Translations under genes and position numbers: made by a program
Notes under the pieces: generated by a model
What the model saw: only the letters and a program-made list of their open reading frames with translations
Database searches by the model: none
Told to the model about the DNA's origin: nothing
NCBI RefSeq assembly: GCF_036663835.1
Contig: NZ_JAXOJT010000001.1
Coordinates: forward strand, 1,612,001 to 1,676,000
Length of the DNA: 64,000 nt
Source of the DNA: Sphingomonas sp. LT1P40
Lineage (GTDB): Bacteria; Pseudomonadota; Alphaproteobacteria; Sphingomonadales; Sphingomonadaceae
Reading direction: 5' to 3'
In this document: in pieces, positions 18,013 to 26,880 of the stretch
Layout of the letters: every line of letters begins with the position of its first letter
Position numbering within the stretch: the stretch's first letter is position 1

Positions 18013-19685
18013 GCCCGCGCGCGCTCGTCCGGCATCCGCCGCGACCAGGTGAGGAAATCATCCTCTGCCATCGGCTGCGCGATCACATAGCCCTGTAGAA
18101 TATCGCAGCCGATCACCCGCAGCACGTCGAGCTGCGCCTGCGTTTCGATCCCCTCGGCCACCACCTCGCAACCGATGCCATGAATCAGGCCGATCACCGC
18201 CTGCGCGATCGTCCGCGCCTCGGCATTGGTCGCTACATGCTCCACCAGACTCCGGTCCAGCTTGACCCGATCGAGCGGCAGGTCGCGCAGCCGTGCAAGG
18301 TTGGAATAGCCGGTTCCGAAATCATCGACCGCGATGCTTGCCCCGTCGGCGCGCAGCGCGGCGATGGCATCGATCACTTCGCTCGAACAATGCATCGCCA
18401 GCGTCTCGGTAATCTCCAGCTCCAGCAGCCGGGCCGGCGCGCCCGCTGCCCGCATCGCCTCTCGCAATCGACGGAAAAACGCGGCGTGGTCCAGCTGCCG
18501 CGGGCTGATATTCACCGCCAGCCGCTGTTCGATGCCGATCTGCCCCCAGCGCGCGATCGTCGCCGCGACATTCTCCACCACCCATTCGCCGATTTCGACG
18601 ATCAGCCCGGTTTCCTCGGCACGCGCGATAAAGGTGCCGGGCAGGCACAGCCCGCGCTCGGGATGCTGCCAGCGCAGCAGCGCCTCGGCCGCCACGATCC
18701 GCCCGTCCGCAGCGCTCAGCTGCGGCTGATAGACCAAGGTAAACTGATCGCGCTCCACCGCGCCGCGCAAGTCCGACTCCAGCCGGGCACGTTCGGCGAT
18801 TTCCTCCGCCAGCTGCTCGCTGAAGTGTTCGGCCCGCCCACGCCCATTGCCCTTGGCCTGGTACATTGCGGCATCCGCCGCCCGCATCAGATCGGTCAGC
18901 GTCGCGCCATGTTCCGGGCGCATCGCAATCCCTACCGACGCGCCGATGCAGACTTCCTGGTCCGCGAGATCGAACGGCTCGGACAATGCGAACAGGATGC
19001 CGCGCCCAATCCGGTCGGCGTCGCGGACATGGCCCAGCGTTGGAAAGAAGATGGTGAACTCGTCGCCCGACAGCCGCCCGATCAGCGGCGGCTGGGTATC
19101 GCCCTCCACCGCGAACCGGTCCGCCACGGCGCGCAGGCGATTGGCAACCATGCCCAACAGCTGGTCGCCCACCGCGTGACCCAGCGTATCGTTGACCGCC
19201 TTGAACCGGTCGAGGTCGATGAAGAACAATGCTGCCATCGCGTCGGGCGACAATTCGGTCAGCACGCGTTCGCAGTTGCGGCGGAAATGGGTGCGGTTGG
19301 GCAACGCCGTGACCGGGTCGAACAGCGCCAGCCGCTGCACGCTTTCCAGATTCGCGTGAAGCTGTCGGAACAGCCCATTCATCGCTTCCGCCAGCGGGGG
19401 CACGCATTCGGCCACTTCGGGCGGAATTTCACTTTCCAGATCGCCATTGGCGGCGCTGGTCAGCCGTTCGATCGCGGCATCGACCGCGGCGGCGGTGGAG
19501 GCAATCGTGCGCTCGGCATAGGCCCAGCACATCGCGGCACAGATGATCGCGGCGATCAGCGCGCGCGTCGCATTGGCGACCTCGAAATTACCGCGTGATG
19601 TCGCCGCCAACGCCAGGATGAACACGAACGCCCCGGCACAGATCGCAAAGGCGACCGCACGGCTCTTGAGCGAAAATCCGTTCAT
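18009..19685 (-). CDS. Membrane GGDEF/EAL protein (cyclic-di-GMP turnover)
   Basis: A 558-residue protein with two N-terminal transmembrane helices (AVAFAICAGAFVFILAL and a second near residue 50), a short linker, a GGDEF domain (about 115-290) and an EAL domain (about 305-550). The GGDEF signature is SGDEF (serine first), a variant reported as active in some proteins. The EAL domain looks complete: EALLRW, NISPRQL, LELEITE, DDFGTGYSNL, KLDRSLV and EGIET, so phosphodiesterase activity is likely. No separate sensor domain is seen. Start chosen at MNGFSLKSR; an in-frame GTG lies 16 codons upstream. Convergent with dapE by a four-base overlap. Confidence 0.93.
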   Translation of the reverse strand: MNGFSLKSRAVAFAICAGAFVFILALAATSRGNFEVANATRALIAAIICAAMCWAYAERTIASTAAAVDAAIERLTSAANGDLESEIPPEVAECVPPLAEAMNGLFRQLHANLESVQRLALFDPVTALPNRTHFRRNCERVLTELSPDAMAALFFIDLDRFKAVNDTLGHAVGDQLLGMVANRLRAVADRFAVEGDTQPPLIGRLSGDEFTIFFPTLGHVRDADRIGRGILFALSEPFDLADQEVCIGASVGIAMRPEHGATLTDLMRAADAAMYQAKGNGRGRAEHFSEQLAEEIAERARLESDLRGAVERDQFTLVYQPQLSAADGRIVAAEALLRWQHPERGLCLPGTFIARAEETGLIVEIGEWVVENVAATIARWGQIGIEQRLAVNISPRQLDHAAFFRRLREAMRAAGAPARLLELEITETLAMHCSSEVIDAIAALRADGASIAVDDFGTGYSNLARLRDLPLDRVKLDRSLVEHVATNAEARTIAQAVIGLIHGIGCEVVAEGIETQAQLDVLRVIGCDILQGYVIAQPMAEDDFLTWSRRMPDERARA

Positions 19686-19754
19686 CGCGTGTGCGCGAAC
19701 CCCCCTGAGCCCGCAAGGATGCGAGCCGTTCACAGCTTGATACGCCCGAAAGGG

Positions 19755-20342
19755 TTAAAAATTTCGGGAGGCGGGCGATCGTTGTCGTCGCAGAACGATA
19801 TAGAGAGCGCCTTTCCCGCCATGACGTGGATGGGCGTTGCGCACGGCTGCTATTTGCCCCGCATGGCGCGACGCGCCGATCCAGTCGCCAACCGCCGCGC
19901 GGATTGCGCCGCGCGCATGCGGACGTTCCGATTCGGCACGAGGCGGATTGCCGGTGATGAGCAACAGCAGCCGGTCGCCACGCCGGATCGCGGCATCCAG
20001 CCCGTGATCGAGCAACGCATGCGCACTGGTCAGATTATGTCCGTGCAGGTCGATCGAGCTGTCCGGTGCCACCAGCCCGCGCGACAGGCGGCGGTCCCAG
20101 CCGCCGTCCAGCGTATCGGCGGGCGGTGGTGGCGGCTTGGGGGGCGGAACGCGCGCCGCCGGGACGCGCCCCTTGGGTTTCGGCAACACCATCGACGTGG
20201 CAACCGGCACAGGCCGTGCCGGGACCGGAACTGGCTTGATTGGCTTGGGCGGCTCGGGTCGCGCCATCGGCGTCACCGTCGCAATCACGCGCGCCCACAA
20301 TGCCCGTTCCTCCGGCGTTATCGTCCCGGGCGGCTTCGCCAC
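19755..20342 (-). CDS. Smr-domain protein
   Basis: A 195-residue protein. The N-terminal half is rich in proline and basic residues and probably disordered; the C-terminal half is an Smr (MutS2-related) domain with the DLHG motif (SIDLHGHNL) and the LLLLITGNPP and ALYIVLRR strands. Stand-alone Smr proteins are DNA or RNA nicking endonucleases or nucleic-acid binders. GTG 20342 is chosen because it lies just after the mltA stop (four bases); the longer open frame only overlaps mltA. Gene order Tim44-like - mltA - Smr next to secB is familiar in alphaproteobacteria. Confidence 0.88.
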   Translation of the reverse strand: MAKPPGTITPEERALWARVIATVTPMARPEPPKPIKPVPVPARPVPVATSMVLPKPKGRVPAARVPPPKPPPPPADTLDGGWDRRLSRGLVAPDSSIDLHGHNLTSAHALLDHGLDAAIRRGDRLLLLITGNPPRAESERPHARGAIRAAVGDWIGASRHAGQIAAVRNAHPRHGGKGALYIVLRRQRSPASRNF

Positions 20343-20346
20343 GATC

Positions 20347-21591
20347 CTAGTCGCCGTTGAGGCGCGCCAGCGTCCCCTTGGGCAGCAACAGCCAGGCGGT
20401 GCCGCGGGCCGCCATGCCGCCCGCAATCGCCCGCGCCTCGTCGCCCGCACCCCAGAAGGTGTCGAACCGGTTGGTGCCCTTGATCGCCCCGCCGGTGTCC
20501 TGCATCACCCACAGGCCGTTGGCATCCTGCCGGTCCATCGACAGGAATACGGGCGCGCCCATCGGCACGAATTTGGGGTCCCCCGCCACGCTGCCGCGAC
20601 TCGTCACCGGCAACCCCATCGCACCCAGCGGCCCCGCGCCGGTCAACTCGCGGAAGAACACATAACTCTTGTTCTCGCGCATGATCGCACGGCCCTCCGC
20701 CGGATTGGCGCGCAGATAGGCCATCAGGCCCTGCATCGACGCCTGTCCGCGTTCCACCAGACCGCGATCGAGCATCAGCTTGCCGATGCCGGTATAATCG
20801 CGCCCGTTCTGACTAGCATAGCCGATCCGCATCACCGACCCGTCCGGCTGCCGCAATCGCCCGGAACCCTGAATTTGCAGAAAGAACAATTCGACCGGAT
20901 CGGCCGCCCACGCGATCTCGAGCCCGCGCCCGCTCAGCGCACCCTGCTCAATTGCGGTACGGTCGTGATACGGCACGAAATCGGTGCCCTGAACCCGCCC
21001 GCGGACCGACCGCCCCTTCAGCGTGTCGGAAAATTTGCCCAGATCGACGTCGATCAGATCAGTGGGGCGGCCATAGACCGGCACTTCATAGCCCGGGCGG
21101 CGCGTGCGCGATCCGGCGATCTCCGGCTCGTAATAGCCGGTGGCAAAGGCCTTGCCGTCGGCGACCTGCACCGCCTCGAAATGCCGCGTGAAGAACTGCA
21201 CCGCCTCGCGTTCCTGCGCAACGCGCGCCGCATCGCACGCCGCCCGCCAGTCCTCGCTGCGGGTCAATCCGCTGGCGTCGGTGCGCTTGACCAGGCTTGG
21301 ACAGCTGACCTTGAATGCCGACAGCGCGCGCGCGGCACCGGCCATGGTAATCGGCAGTGACTGAATTGCGGGCCCGGCGCGCAGGCCCGAAACCGCCGCC
21401 GTCGCTGCCCCTGCGGGGGCGGCTGGGGCGGAGACGGGGGCGAGTGGTGTCGCCGCCACAGGCTGACGAACCGGGACCGAACTGCCCGGGCCGGAGGGAG
21501 CGGGGCGCACCGGATCGGGCCGCGAAGGCACCACGCCGGACGAACAGGCACTCAATAGCGCGGCGAGTGCCGCTACCCCCCAGGCGCGCAT
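20347..21591 (-). CDS. mltA: Membrane-bound lytic murein transglycosylase A
   Basis: A 414-residue lipoprotein. The start MRAWGVAALAALLSACSS carries a lipobox (LSAC), so it is lipidated and probably outer-membrane anchored. MltA cleaves peptidoglycan to 1,6-anhydro-muropeptides. The MltA domain (VELFFLQIQGSGRL) is followed by the C-terminal 3D domain with its three aspartates (MQDTGGAIKGTNRFDTFWG). A proline/alanine-rich linker follows the lipid attachment site. Nine in-frame codons upstream are unlikely to be translated. Probably cotranscribed with the Tim44-like gene upstream and Smr downstream. Confidence 0.95.
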   Translation of the reverse strand: MRAWGVAALAALLSACSSGVVPSRPDPVRPAPSGPGSSVPVRQPVAATPLAPVSAPAAPAGAATAAVSGLRAGPAIQSLPITMAGAARALSAFKVSCPSLVKRTDASGLTRSEDWRAACDAARVAQEREAVQFFTRHFEAVQVADGKAFATGYYEPEIAGSRTRRPGYEVPVYGRPTDLIDVDLGKFSDTLKGRSVRGRVQGTDFVPYHDRTAIEQGALSGRGLEIAWAADPVELFFLQIQGSGRLRQPDGSVMRIGYASQNGRDYTGIGKLMLDRGLVERGQASMQGLMAYLRANPAEGRAIMRENKSYVFFRELTGAGPLGAMGLPVTSRGSVAGDPKFVPMGAPVFLSMDRQDANGLWVMQDTGGAIKGTNRFDTFWGAGDEARAIAGGMAARGTAWLLLPKGTLARLNGD

Positions 21592-21647
21592 GCGTGCTTC
21601 CCCTCGATATGTCATCAATTCAGGCGTCGGCGATCACGCCTCGCCAG

Positions 21648-22301
21648 TCACGCTTCATCCGTATCGCTCAGCTTCCAATTGGGGTCGTCGCTGCGCAGAT
21701 CGCGGCTGAACACCCACACGTCGTGCGTCTCGACCGCATCGCTCAGCGATCCGGCGATGACATTACAGTCCTTGTCGCGTGTGACAGCAGCGATGTCGGC
21801 GTCAAAGCGCACGGTGATCCGCGCGACCTTGTTCTCGACCGAAATGTCCGAGATCGCGGCACGTTCGATCGAAACCAGCCGGTTGTCCAGCGTCTCGCCC
21901 GCTGCTTCGCGGGCATCGATCGACGCGACGAAACTGTCGCGCACTTCCGCCTCGACCAGCCATTCCAGCGTTTCGCGGTCGCCCTTCCAGAACGCTTCCA
22001 GGATCATGCGATAGGCCGACTTCGCACCTTCGACGAACTGGGCGACATCGAACGCCGAATCGGCAGCGACGAGCGCGCGCAGACCGGTTTCGGCCCCCGC
22101 CTCGACATTGCGCGGGCCGATATCGCGGACTTCGGCCGGCATATCGATCGTGCGCGGCATCGGTGGCGCGCCGACGCGCTCCTCCGCCGGGCGCGGCAGC
22201 GGCTGTTCACGGCCGGTGCGCTTGCCCAGCACCGAATAAAGCCTCAGCGCCAGAAAGCCGGCAATAGCTGCGAACAGAACGACAAAAAACACGTTGGACA
22301 C
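21648..22301 (-). CDS. Tim44-like domain protein (TimA)
   Basis: A 217-residue protein with one N-terminal transmembrane segment (VFFVVLFAAIAGFLALRLY), a charged linker and a C-terminal Tim44-like (TimA) domain from about residue 75. Alphaproteobacterial TimA proteins are inner-membrane proteins distantly related to the mitochondrial import subunit Tim44; their role is not settled. The GTG start at 22301 places the membrane segment at the N-terminus as in homologs; the frame is open further upstream but the extra residues look non-coding. Divergent from secB, the export chaperone. Confidence 0.9.
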   Translation of the reverse strand: MSNVFFVVLFAAIAGFLALRLYSVLGKRTGREQPLPRPAEERVGAPPMPRTIDMPAEVRDIGPRNVEAGAETGLRALVAADSAFDVAQFVEGAKSAYRMILEAFWKGDRETLEWLVEAEVRDSFVASIDAREAAGETLDNRLVSIERAAISDISVENKVARITVRFDADIAAVTRDKDCNVIAGSLSDAVETHDVWVFSRDLRSDDPNWKLSDTDEA

Positions 22302-22467
22302 CTCGTTTCCACGTTCAACATAGGCAGGATATGCAGCCGATTCAAATCCTGCGTCATCGGCCCATGCGCCGCCCCGTTGAAACGGCGCACTGCCCCTGCT
22401 AGGCGCGGCGATCATTCAAACGCGGATTGCCGCGACAATATCCCAGATACAGAAGGACTTTTACGAA

Positions 22468-22980
22468 ATGGACGAGCCGGAAAACGCAGGCCTGGGTGGC
22501 GAACCGCTGGCGAACGGCGCGGACACCGCCACGTCGGTTGGCGTGGTTTCGCAATATATCAAGGACTTCTCATTCGAGAATCCGAACGCCCCGGCGATCT
22601 ATCAGGTTCAGGCCCAGCCCGCCTTCGATGTTCAGTTCAACATCGGTGCCGCCGAAGTCGCGCCCGACATCCATGAAGTGACCCTGAAGATCGATGTACG
22701 CGCGCAGATGGACACCCAGGTCGCCTTTATCGTCGACCTGTCCTATTCCGGCTTGTTCGCGGTCCGCAACATGCCCGACGAGCATCTCCAGCCCTTCCTG
22801 CTCGGCGAAGCACCGCGCTTGCTGTTCCCGTTCGCGCGCCGCGTGCTGGCCGATGCCGTCCGCGACGGCGGCTTCCCGCCACTGATGCTGGAGCCGATCG
22901 ACTTTAACGGCCTCTATTACCAGCAGCTTGAGCAGGCACAGGGTGCTGGTGACCCGGCCGGGGAAATCGGCCAGGCGTAA
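22468..22980 (+). CDS. secB: Protein-export chaperone SecB
   Basis: A 170-residue SecB, the tetrameric cytosolic chaperone that keeps preproteins unfolded and hands them to SecA. Conserved segments: QYIKDFSFENPNAP, VTLKIDVRA, HLQPFLLGEAPRLLFPFARR and the GGFPPLMLEPIDFNGLY C-terminal part. Slightly longer than E. coli SecB because of an acidic/glycine-rich N-terminus. It is transcribed away from the Tim44-like gene. Its stop is followed within 20 bases by a very strong perfect hairpin. Confidence 0.97.
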   Translation: MDEPENAGLGGEPLANGADTATSVGVVSQYIKDFSFENPNAPAIYQVQAQPAFDVQFNIGAAEVAPDIHEVTLKIDVRAQMDTQVAFIVDLSYSGLFAVRNMPDEHLQPFLLGEAPRLLFPFARRVLADAVRDGGFPPLMLEPIDFNGLYYQQLEQAQGAGDPAGEIGQA

Positions 22981-22996
22981 GGTTCGTTTATAAGGT

Positions 22997-23080
22997 GCCG
23001 CTCCGGCCCGCTCCCCCACCCGGCCACCCAACGGCAGTGTATTCTATGGGTGGCCGGGTGGGGGAGCGGGCCGGAGCGGC
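22997..23080. repeat. Perfect 34-bp inverted repeat
   Basis: Arms 22997-23030 and 23047-23080 are exact reverse complements over 34 bp, with a 16-base spacer (ACGGCAGTGTATTCTA). The arms are very GC-rich and contain no T run. It lies between secB and murJ on the same strand and would form a very stable RNA hairpin or a DNA cruciform. Confidence 0.95.
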
Positions 23081-23102
23081 GAATGCGCCGAAAGGCGCAT
23101 TC
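23081..23102. repeat. Second hairpin with GAAA tetraloop
   Basis: GAATGCGCC (23081-23089), GAAA, GGCGCATTC (23094-23102): a perfect 9-bp stem closed by a GNRA tetraloop, directly abutting the 34-bp inverted repeat and 20 bases before the murJ ATG. Together the two could act as a processing or attenuation structure, or be a compound extragenic repeat. Confidence 0.85.
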
Positions 23103-23122
23103 CGGAAACAAGGGGCGATAAT

Positions 23123-24685
23123 ATGAACCTCGTCCGGGCACTCGGGTCGATCGGCGGGCTGACGCTCGCCAGCCGCGTGCTCGGGCTGGTCCGCGACTCG
23201 CTGTTCGCGCGCTATGTCGGGGCGAGCTTCGCCTCCGACGCCTTCCTCATCGCCTTCCGCCTGCCTAATTTGTTCCGCGCGCTGTTTGCAGAGGGCGCGT
23301 TCAGCGCCGCCTTCATCCCGATGTTTAGCCGCAAGGTCGGGGAAGCAGACGGCGATGTGAAGCCGGGCCTGCTCTTCGCCGAACAGGCACTGGCGGTCCT
23401 CCTCCCGATCCTGATCGTGATGACGGTGGCGATGGAAATCGCCGCCTTTCCGGTTGTCTGGGCGCTGTCGGGCGGGTTCAATGACATCACGCCCGATCAG
23501 TTCGCCTATGCGGTGACGCTGTCGCGGATCACCTTCCCGTACCTGCTTCTCATCAGCCTCGTCTCGCTGCTCGGCGGCATCCTCAACTCGCTCCAGAAAT
23601 ATTGGGTCAATGCCGCCGCACCGATCCTGCTCAACTTCACGTTGATCGCGGCTTTGCTGTTCTTCCACAATGACGATGTGTTGGTCACCGCGCGCAATCA
23701 GGCGATCGGCGTAACGGTGGCGGGCGCGCTCCAGCTGATCTGGCTGATCCTCGCCTGCCGCGCCAATGGCGTGAAGCTGCGATTGCGCCTGCCCCGCCTG
23801 ACCCCCGACATGCGCAAATTGCTGTCGCTGATCGGCCCGGCGGCGGCTGGCGCGGGCGCGGTGCAGATCAACCTCGTCATTTCGACCGCGCTCGCCGCCA
23901 GCCTGCTGGCCGAGGGGTCGGTGTCGTACATCTATTACGCCGATCGCCTTAGCCAGCTGCCGCTCGGCCTTATCGGCATCGGTCTCGGCACCGTGCTGCT
24001 CCCCACGATCGCTCGCCAACTCGCCGGCGGCAAGGATGCGGAGGCGATGCACACCCAAAATCGCGGCACCGAACTCGCATTGTTCCTGACCCTCCCCGCC
24101 ACCGCCGCGCTGGTGATTTGCGGTGCCCCGATTGTCGCCGCGCTGTTCCAGCATGGCGCGTTCACGCCGGAGGACACCGTGAAGACCGCGCACGCACTTG
24201 CCGCCTTCTCGGTCGGCCTGCCTGCCTATATTCTCGTAAAGGTGCTGACCCCCGGCTATTATGCTCGCTCCGACACCAAAACGCCGGTGCGCTACGCCAC
24301 CATTTCAATCGCCGTAAATCTCGTCCTCAACCTCGCGCTGATCGTCCCGCTTGAGCATATGGGGCCACCCCTCGCCACCGCGATCGCCTCATGGGTCAAT
24401 GTCGCCCTGCTCTACCGCACCCTCAAAAAGCGCGAGCATTTCACCGCCGATGCCCAGCTTTCACGCCGTGCCTGGCGGCTGGTCGGCGCAGCGGTGGCGA
24501 TGGGCGGGGTGATGTTCTTCCTCAACGACCTGTTCACGCCATATATCGCCGGAACATGGTTGATCCGCACCTCGGCGATGTTGGTGCTGGTCGGCGCGGG
24601 CTGCATCGTTTACGCCGCCGCCTGTTTCGTGACCGGCGCAGTGCGGCTGAGCGAGTTGAAAGCGCTCGTCCGCCGCCGCGCCTGA
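23123..24685 (+). CDS. murJ: Lipid II flippase MurJ
   Basis: A 520-residue MOP-superfamily membrane protein with about 14 transmembrane segments. MurJ moves lipid II across the inner membrane for peptidoglycan synthesis. Family signatures: SRVLGLVRDSLFARYVG near the start with the essential arginines, DAFLIAFRLPNLFRALFAEGAFS and FIPMFSR in the first helices, and YYADRLSQLPLGLIGIGLGT in the second half. The ATG is preceded by GGGGCGATAAT; spacing is acceptable. Fifteen bases separate it from trpS. Confidence 0.97.
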   Translation: MNLVRALGSIGGLTLASRVLGLVRDSLFARYVGASFASDAFLIAFRLPNLFRALFAEGAFSAAFIPMFSRKVGEADGDVKPGLLFAEQALAVLLPILIVMTVAMEIAAFPVVWALSGGFNDITPDQFAYAVTLSRITFPYLLLISLVSLLGGILNSLQKYWVNAAAPILLNFTLIAALLFFHNDDVLVTARNQAIGVTVAGALQLIWLILACRANGVKLRLRLPRLTPDMRKLLSLIGPAAAGAGAVQINLVISTALAASLLAEGSVSYIYYADRLSQLPLGLIGIGLGTVLLPTIARQLAGGKDAEAMHTQNRGTELALFLTLPATAALVICGAPIVAALFQHGAFTPEDTVKTAHALAAFSVGLPAYILVKVLTPGYYARSDTKTPVRYATISIAVNLVLNLALIVPLEHMGPPLATAIASWVNVALLYRTLKKREHFTADAQLSRRAWRLVGAAVAMGGVMFFLNDLFTPYIAGTWLIRTSAMLVLVGAGCIVYAAACFVTGAVRLSELKALVRRRA

Positions 24686-24700
24686 ATTTTGAGAGAAAAC

Positions 24701-25708
24701 ATGCGCGTCGTCTCCGGCATCAAGCCCACCGGCAACCTTCACCTCGGCAACTATCTCGGCGCGATCAAGCAATGGGTGGCGATGCAGGCCGATGTCGATG
24801 CGGCGGGCGGTGAGAGCATGTATTTCATCGCCGACCTTCACGCGCTGACCGACGCGGTGGATCCGCGCGGCGTGACGGATTCGACGTTTGAGGTGACGGC
24901 GGCGATGATCGCGTCCGGAATCGACCCTGCACGCTCGATCCTGTTCAACCAGGCCCGCGTCCCCGCGCACAGCGAGCTGACCTGGCTGCTCAACAATGTC
25001 GCGCGCGTCGGCTGGCTCAACCGCATGACCCAATTCAAGGATAAAGCGGGCAAAAACCGCGAAGGCGCCAGCGTCGGCCTATACGACTACCCCGTGCTGA
25101 TGGCCGCCGACGTGCTGCTCTACGGCGCGACGCATGTGCCGGTCGGCGAAGACCAGAAACAGCATCTCGAGCTCGCCCGCGACATCGCCGCCAAGTTCAA
25201 CACCGATTACGACGTCGATCTGCTGATTCAGCCCGAACCGCTGATCAGCAAGGCTGCTCCGCGCATCATGTCGCTGCGCGATGCGAACCAGAAGATGTCG
25301 AAGTCCAACCCGTCGGATCAGGCGCGCATCGACCTGATCGACAACGACGACGCCATCGCGCAGAAATTCCGCAAGGCGAAAACCGACCCCGGCAATCTGC
25401 CCGACAGCTTCGATGAGTTGAAGGAACGCCCGGAGGCGAAGAACCTCGTCACCATCTTCGCCGCGCTCTCGGATCGCAGCCCGGACGATGTCGTCGCCGA
25501 ATATGCGGGGCAAGGTTTCGGCGCGTTCAAACCTGCCCTCGCCGACCTCGCGGTCGCCAAACTCGGCCCGATCCGCGACGAGATGGTCCGCCTCACCGCC
25601 GACCGCGCCGCCGTCGATGCCGAATTGCGCAAGGGCGCGGACAAGGCGATCGAACTGGCCGCCCCGTTGCTCCGCAAGGTGCAGGAAACGATGGGGTTGA
25701 TGATCTAG
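24701..25708 (+). CDS. trpS: Tryptophanyl-tRNA synthetase
   Basis: A 335-residue class I aminoacyl-tRNA synthetase. The HIGH-like motif appears as GNLHLGNYLGA near residue 15, and KMSKS as QKMSKSNPSDQ. The start is placed at ATG 24701 (MRVVSGIKPTG), preceded by a GAGAG sequence; an in-frame start four codons earlier is less likely. Probably cotranscribed with murJ. The TAG stop shares four bases (CTAG) with the convergent, broken epimerase gene. Confidence 0.98.
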   Translation: MRVVSGIKPTGNLHLGNYLGAIKQWVAMQADVDAAGGESMYFIADLHALTDAVDPRGVTDSTFEVTAAMIASGIDPARSILFNQARVPAHSELTWLLNNVARVGWLNRMTQFKDKAGKNREGASVGLYDYPVLMAADVLLYGATHVPVGEDQKQHLELARDIAAKFNTDYDVDLLIQPEPLISKAAPRIMSLRDANQKMSKSNPSDQARIDLIDNDDAIAQKFRKAKTDPGNLPDSFDELKERPEAKNLVTIFAALSDRSPDDVVAEYAGQGFGAFKPALADLAVAKLGPIRDEMVRLTADRAAVDAELRKGADKAIELAAPLLRKVQETMGLMI

Positions 25709-26819
25709 GGTGCGTCCGGATGGGCATGGGCGTGGGCATATCCCGGCACCACGTCCACCATCGCCTCAATCTCCGCACCCACCCGGTCGATCGCGGCGAT
25801 GATGCGGTCTTCCAGCGCATAATCGAACGGATCGCGCAGCAAAGGCTCGACCGCCGCCCCGCGCGACGGATCGGCCAGATACCACGCCACCGTCGCCGCC
25901 AGCGCCTCGCGTACCGGCACCAGCGCCACTCCCAGACATGCCAGCTTGCCCGTGTCCAGCACCTGATGCCCCGTCGCCAGCGGGAAGCGCGCATAGGGCC
26001 AAGCGGGCGACGCCATCGCCATCGGCAGCGACACCAGATCGACCTCACGCCCGCATGCCGCCGCGATCCCGCTGATCCACGCACGCAACGTCAGTGCCTC
26101 GTCATCCGCGCAGTTGAACGTCTCGCCCGCCGCCAGTTCGGGCCGATCCACTACCGCCAGCGCGATCCGCGCCGCATTCTCGTTGAACAGCGCACTGCGC
26201 ACCAGAAATCCGCCCTCCGGGACCAGCACCCTTCGCCGCCCGTCGATCAGCCGCCGGATGATGCTCCACTCCGGCGCAGCGCCCTGTCGCGCTCCGTAAA
26301 GGCGGGGATAGCGCAGGATCGTCGCCGCAAAGTCGCCGCGCGCATGATGCTCGCGCACCGCCGCATCCGCCTCCACGATCCGCGCCCGAATTTGCCCACC
26401 GCCTCCAGCGGCGTTGCCTCGTCCACCGGCATCGCATCGTCATGATAGCGCAGCGGCAAATCGCGCAACGACATCGCCGCCCCATCGGGCCGGTGCATGC
26501 TCGCCGGGTCGAGCCAGCCGGGATAGGCACGCGTGCTGACCGCCACGAACTGCCCGGTGCGCCCCGCCAATGCCGCTGCGACCACCCGCAACCGCCCATA
26601 TTGCGCCAGCGTGACGTCGAACGTCCGCCCGGCCAGCGCGGCCTCCAGCGGCTCGGCGAAATGTGGGTCGGCGACGATCCGCTGGACCGTGCCATCGAAC
26701 ACCGCCGGATGCCGCCCCGTGCTGAGCACGCTGACCGAAAACCCACGCGCCAGCAGTCCGTTGACCACCAATGGCCCGGTTGGCCCGGCTCCGCCGACCA
26801 CCAATGCGCGCTTGCTCAT
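25705..26819 (-). pseudogene. NAD-dependent epimerase-like gene, frameshifted
   Basis: Two overlapping reading frames together form one Rossmann-fold epimerase/dehydratase-type protein of about 370 residues. The 5' part starts MSKRALVVGGAGPTGPLVVNG (glycine-rich NAD(P)-binding motif) and runs in frame to about 26390. The homologous continuation (ARIVEADAAVREHHA..., ILRYPRLYGARQG) lies in another frame to 25705. The switch maps near a CCC run at 26385-26387 (GGG on the coding strand), where one extra base would restore a continuous frame. Neither half is complete alone. Either a real recent frameshift or a single-base sequence error in a G run; stop-free halves and intact motifs suggest it is recent. 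Confidence 0.8.
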
Positions 26820-26880
26820 GCTATCCCCTCACATGGGTGGCATGTAATCCGGATTTCAGATCGTTGTCATTACCAACGAT

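Noticed and set aside
22997..23102. Rho-independent terminator for secB
   Set aside because: The stems are perfect but have no T run after them; kept as repeats instead.
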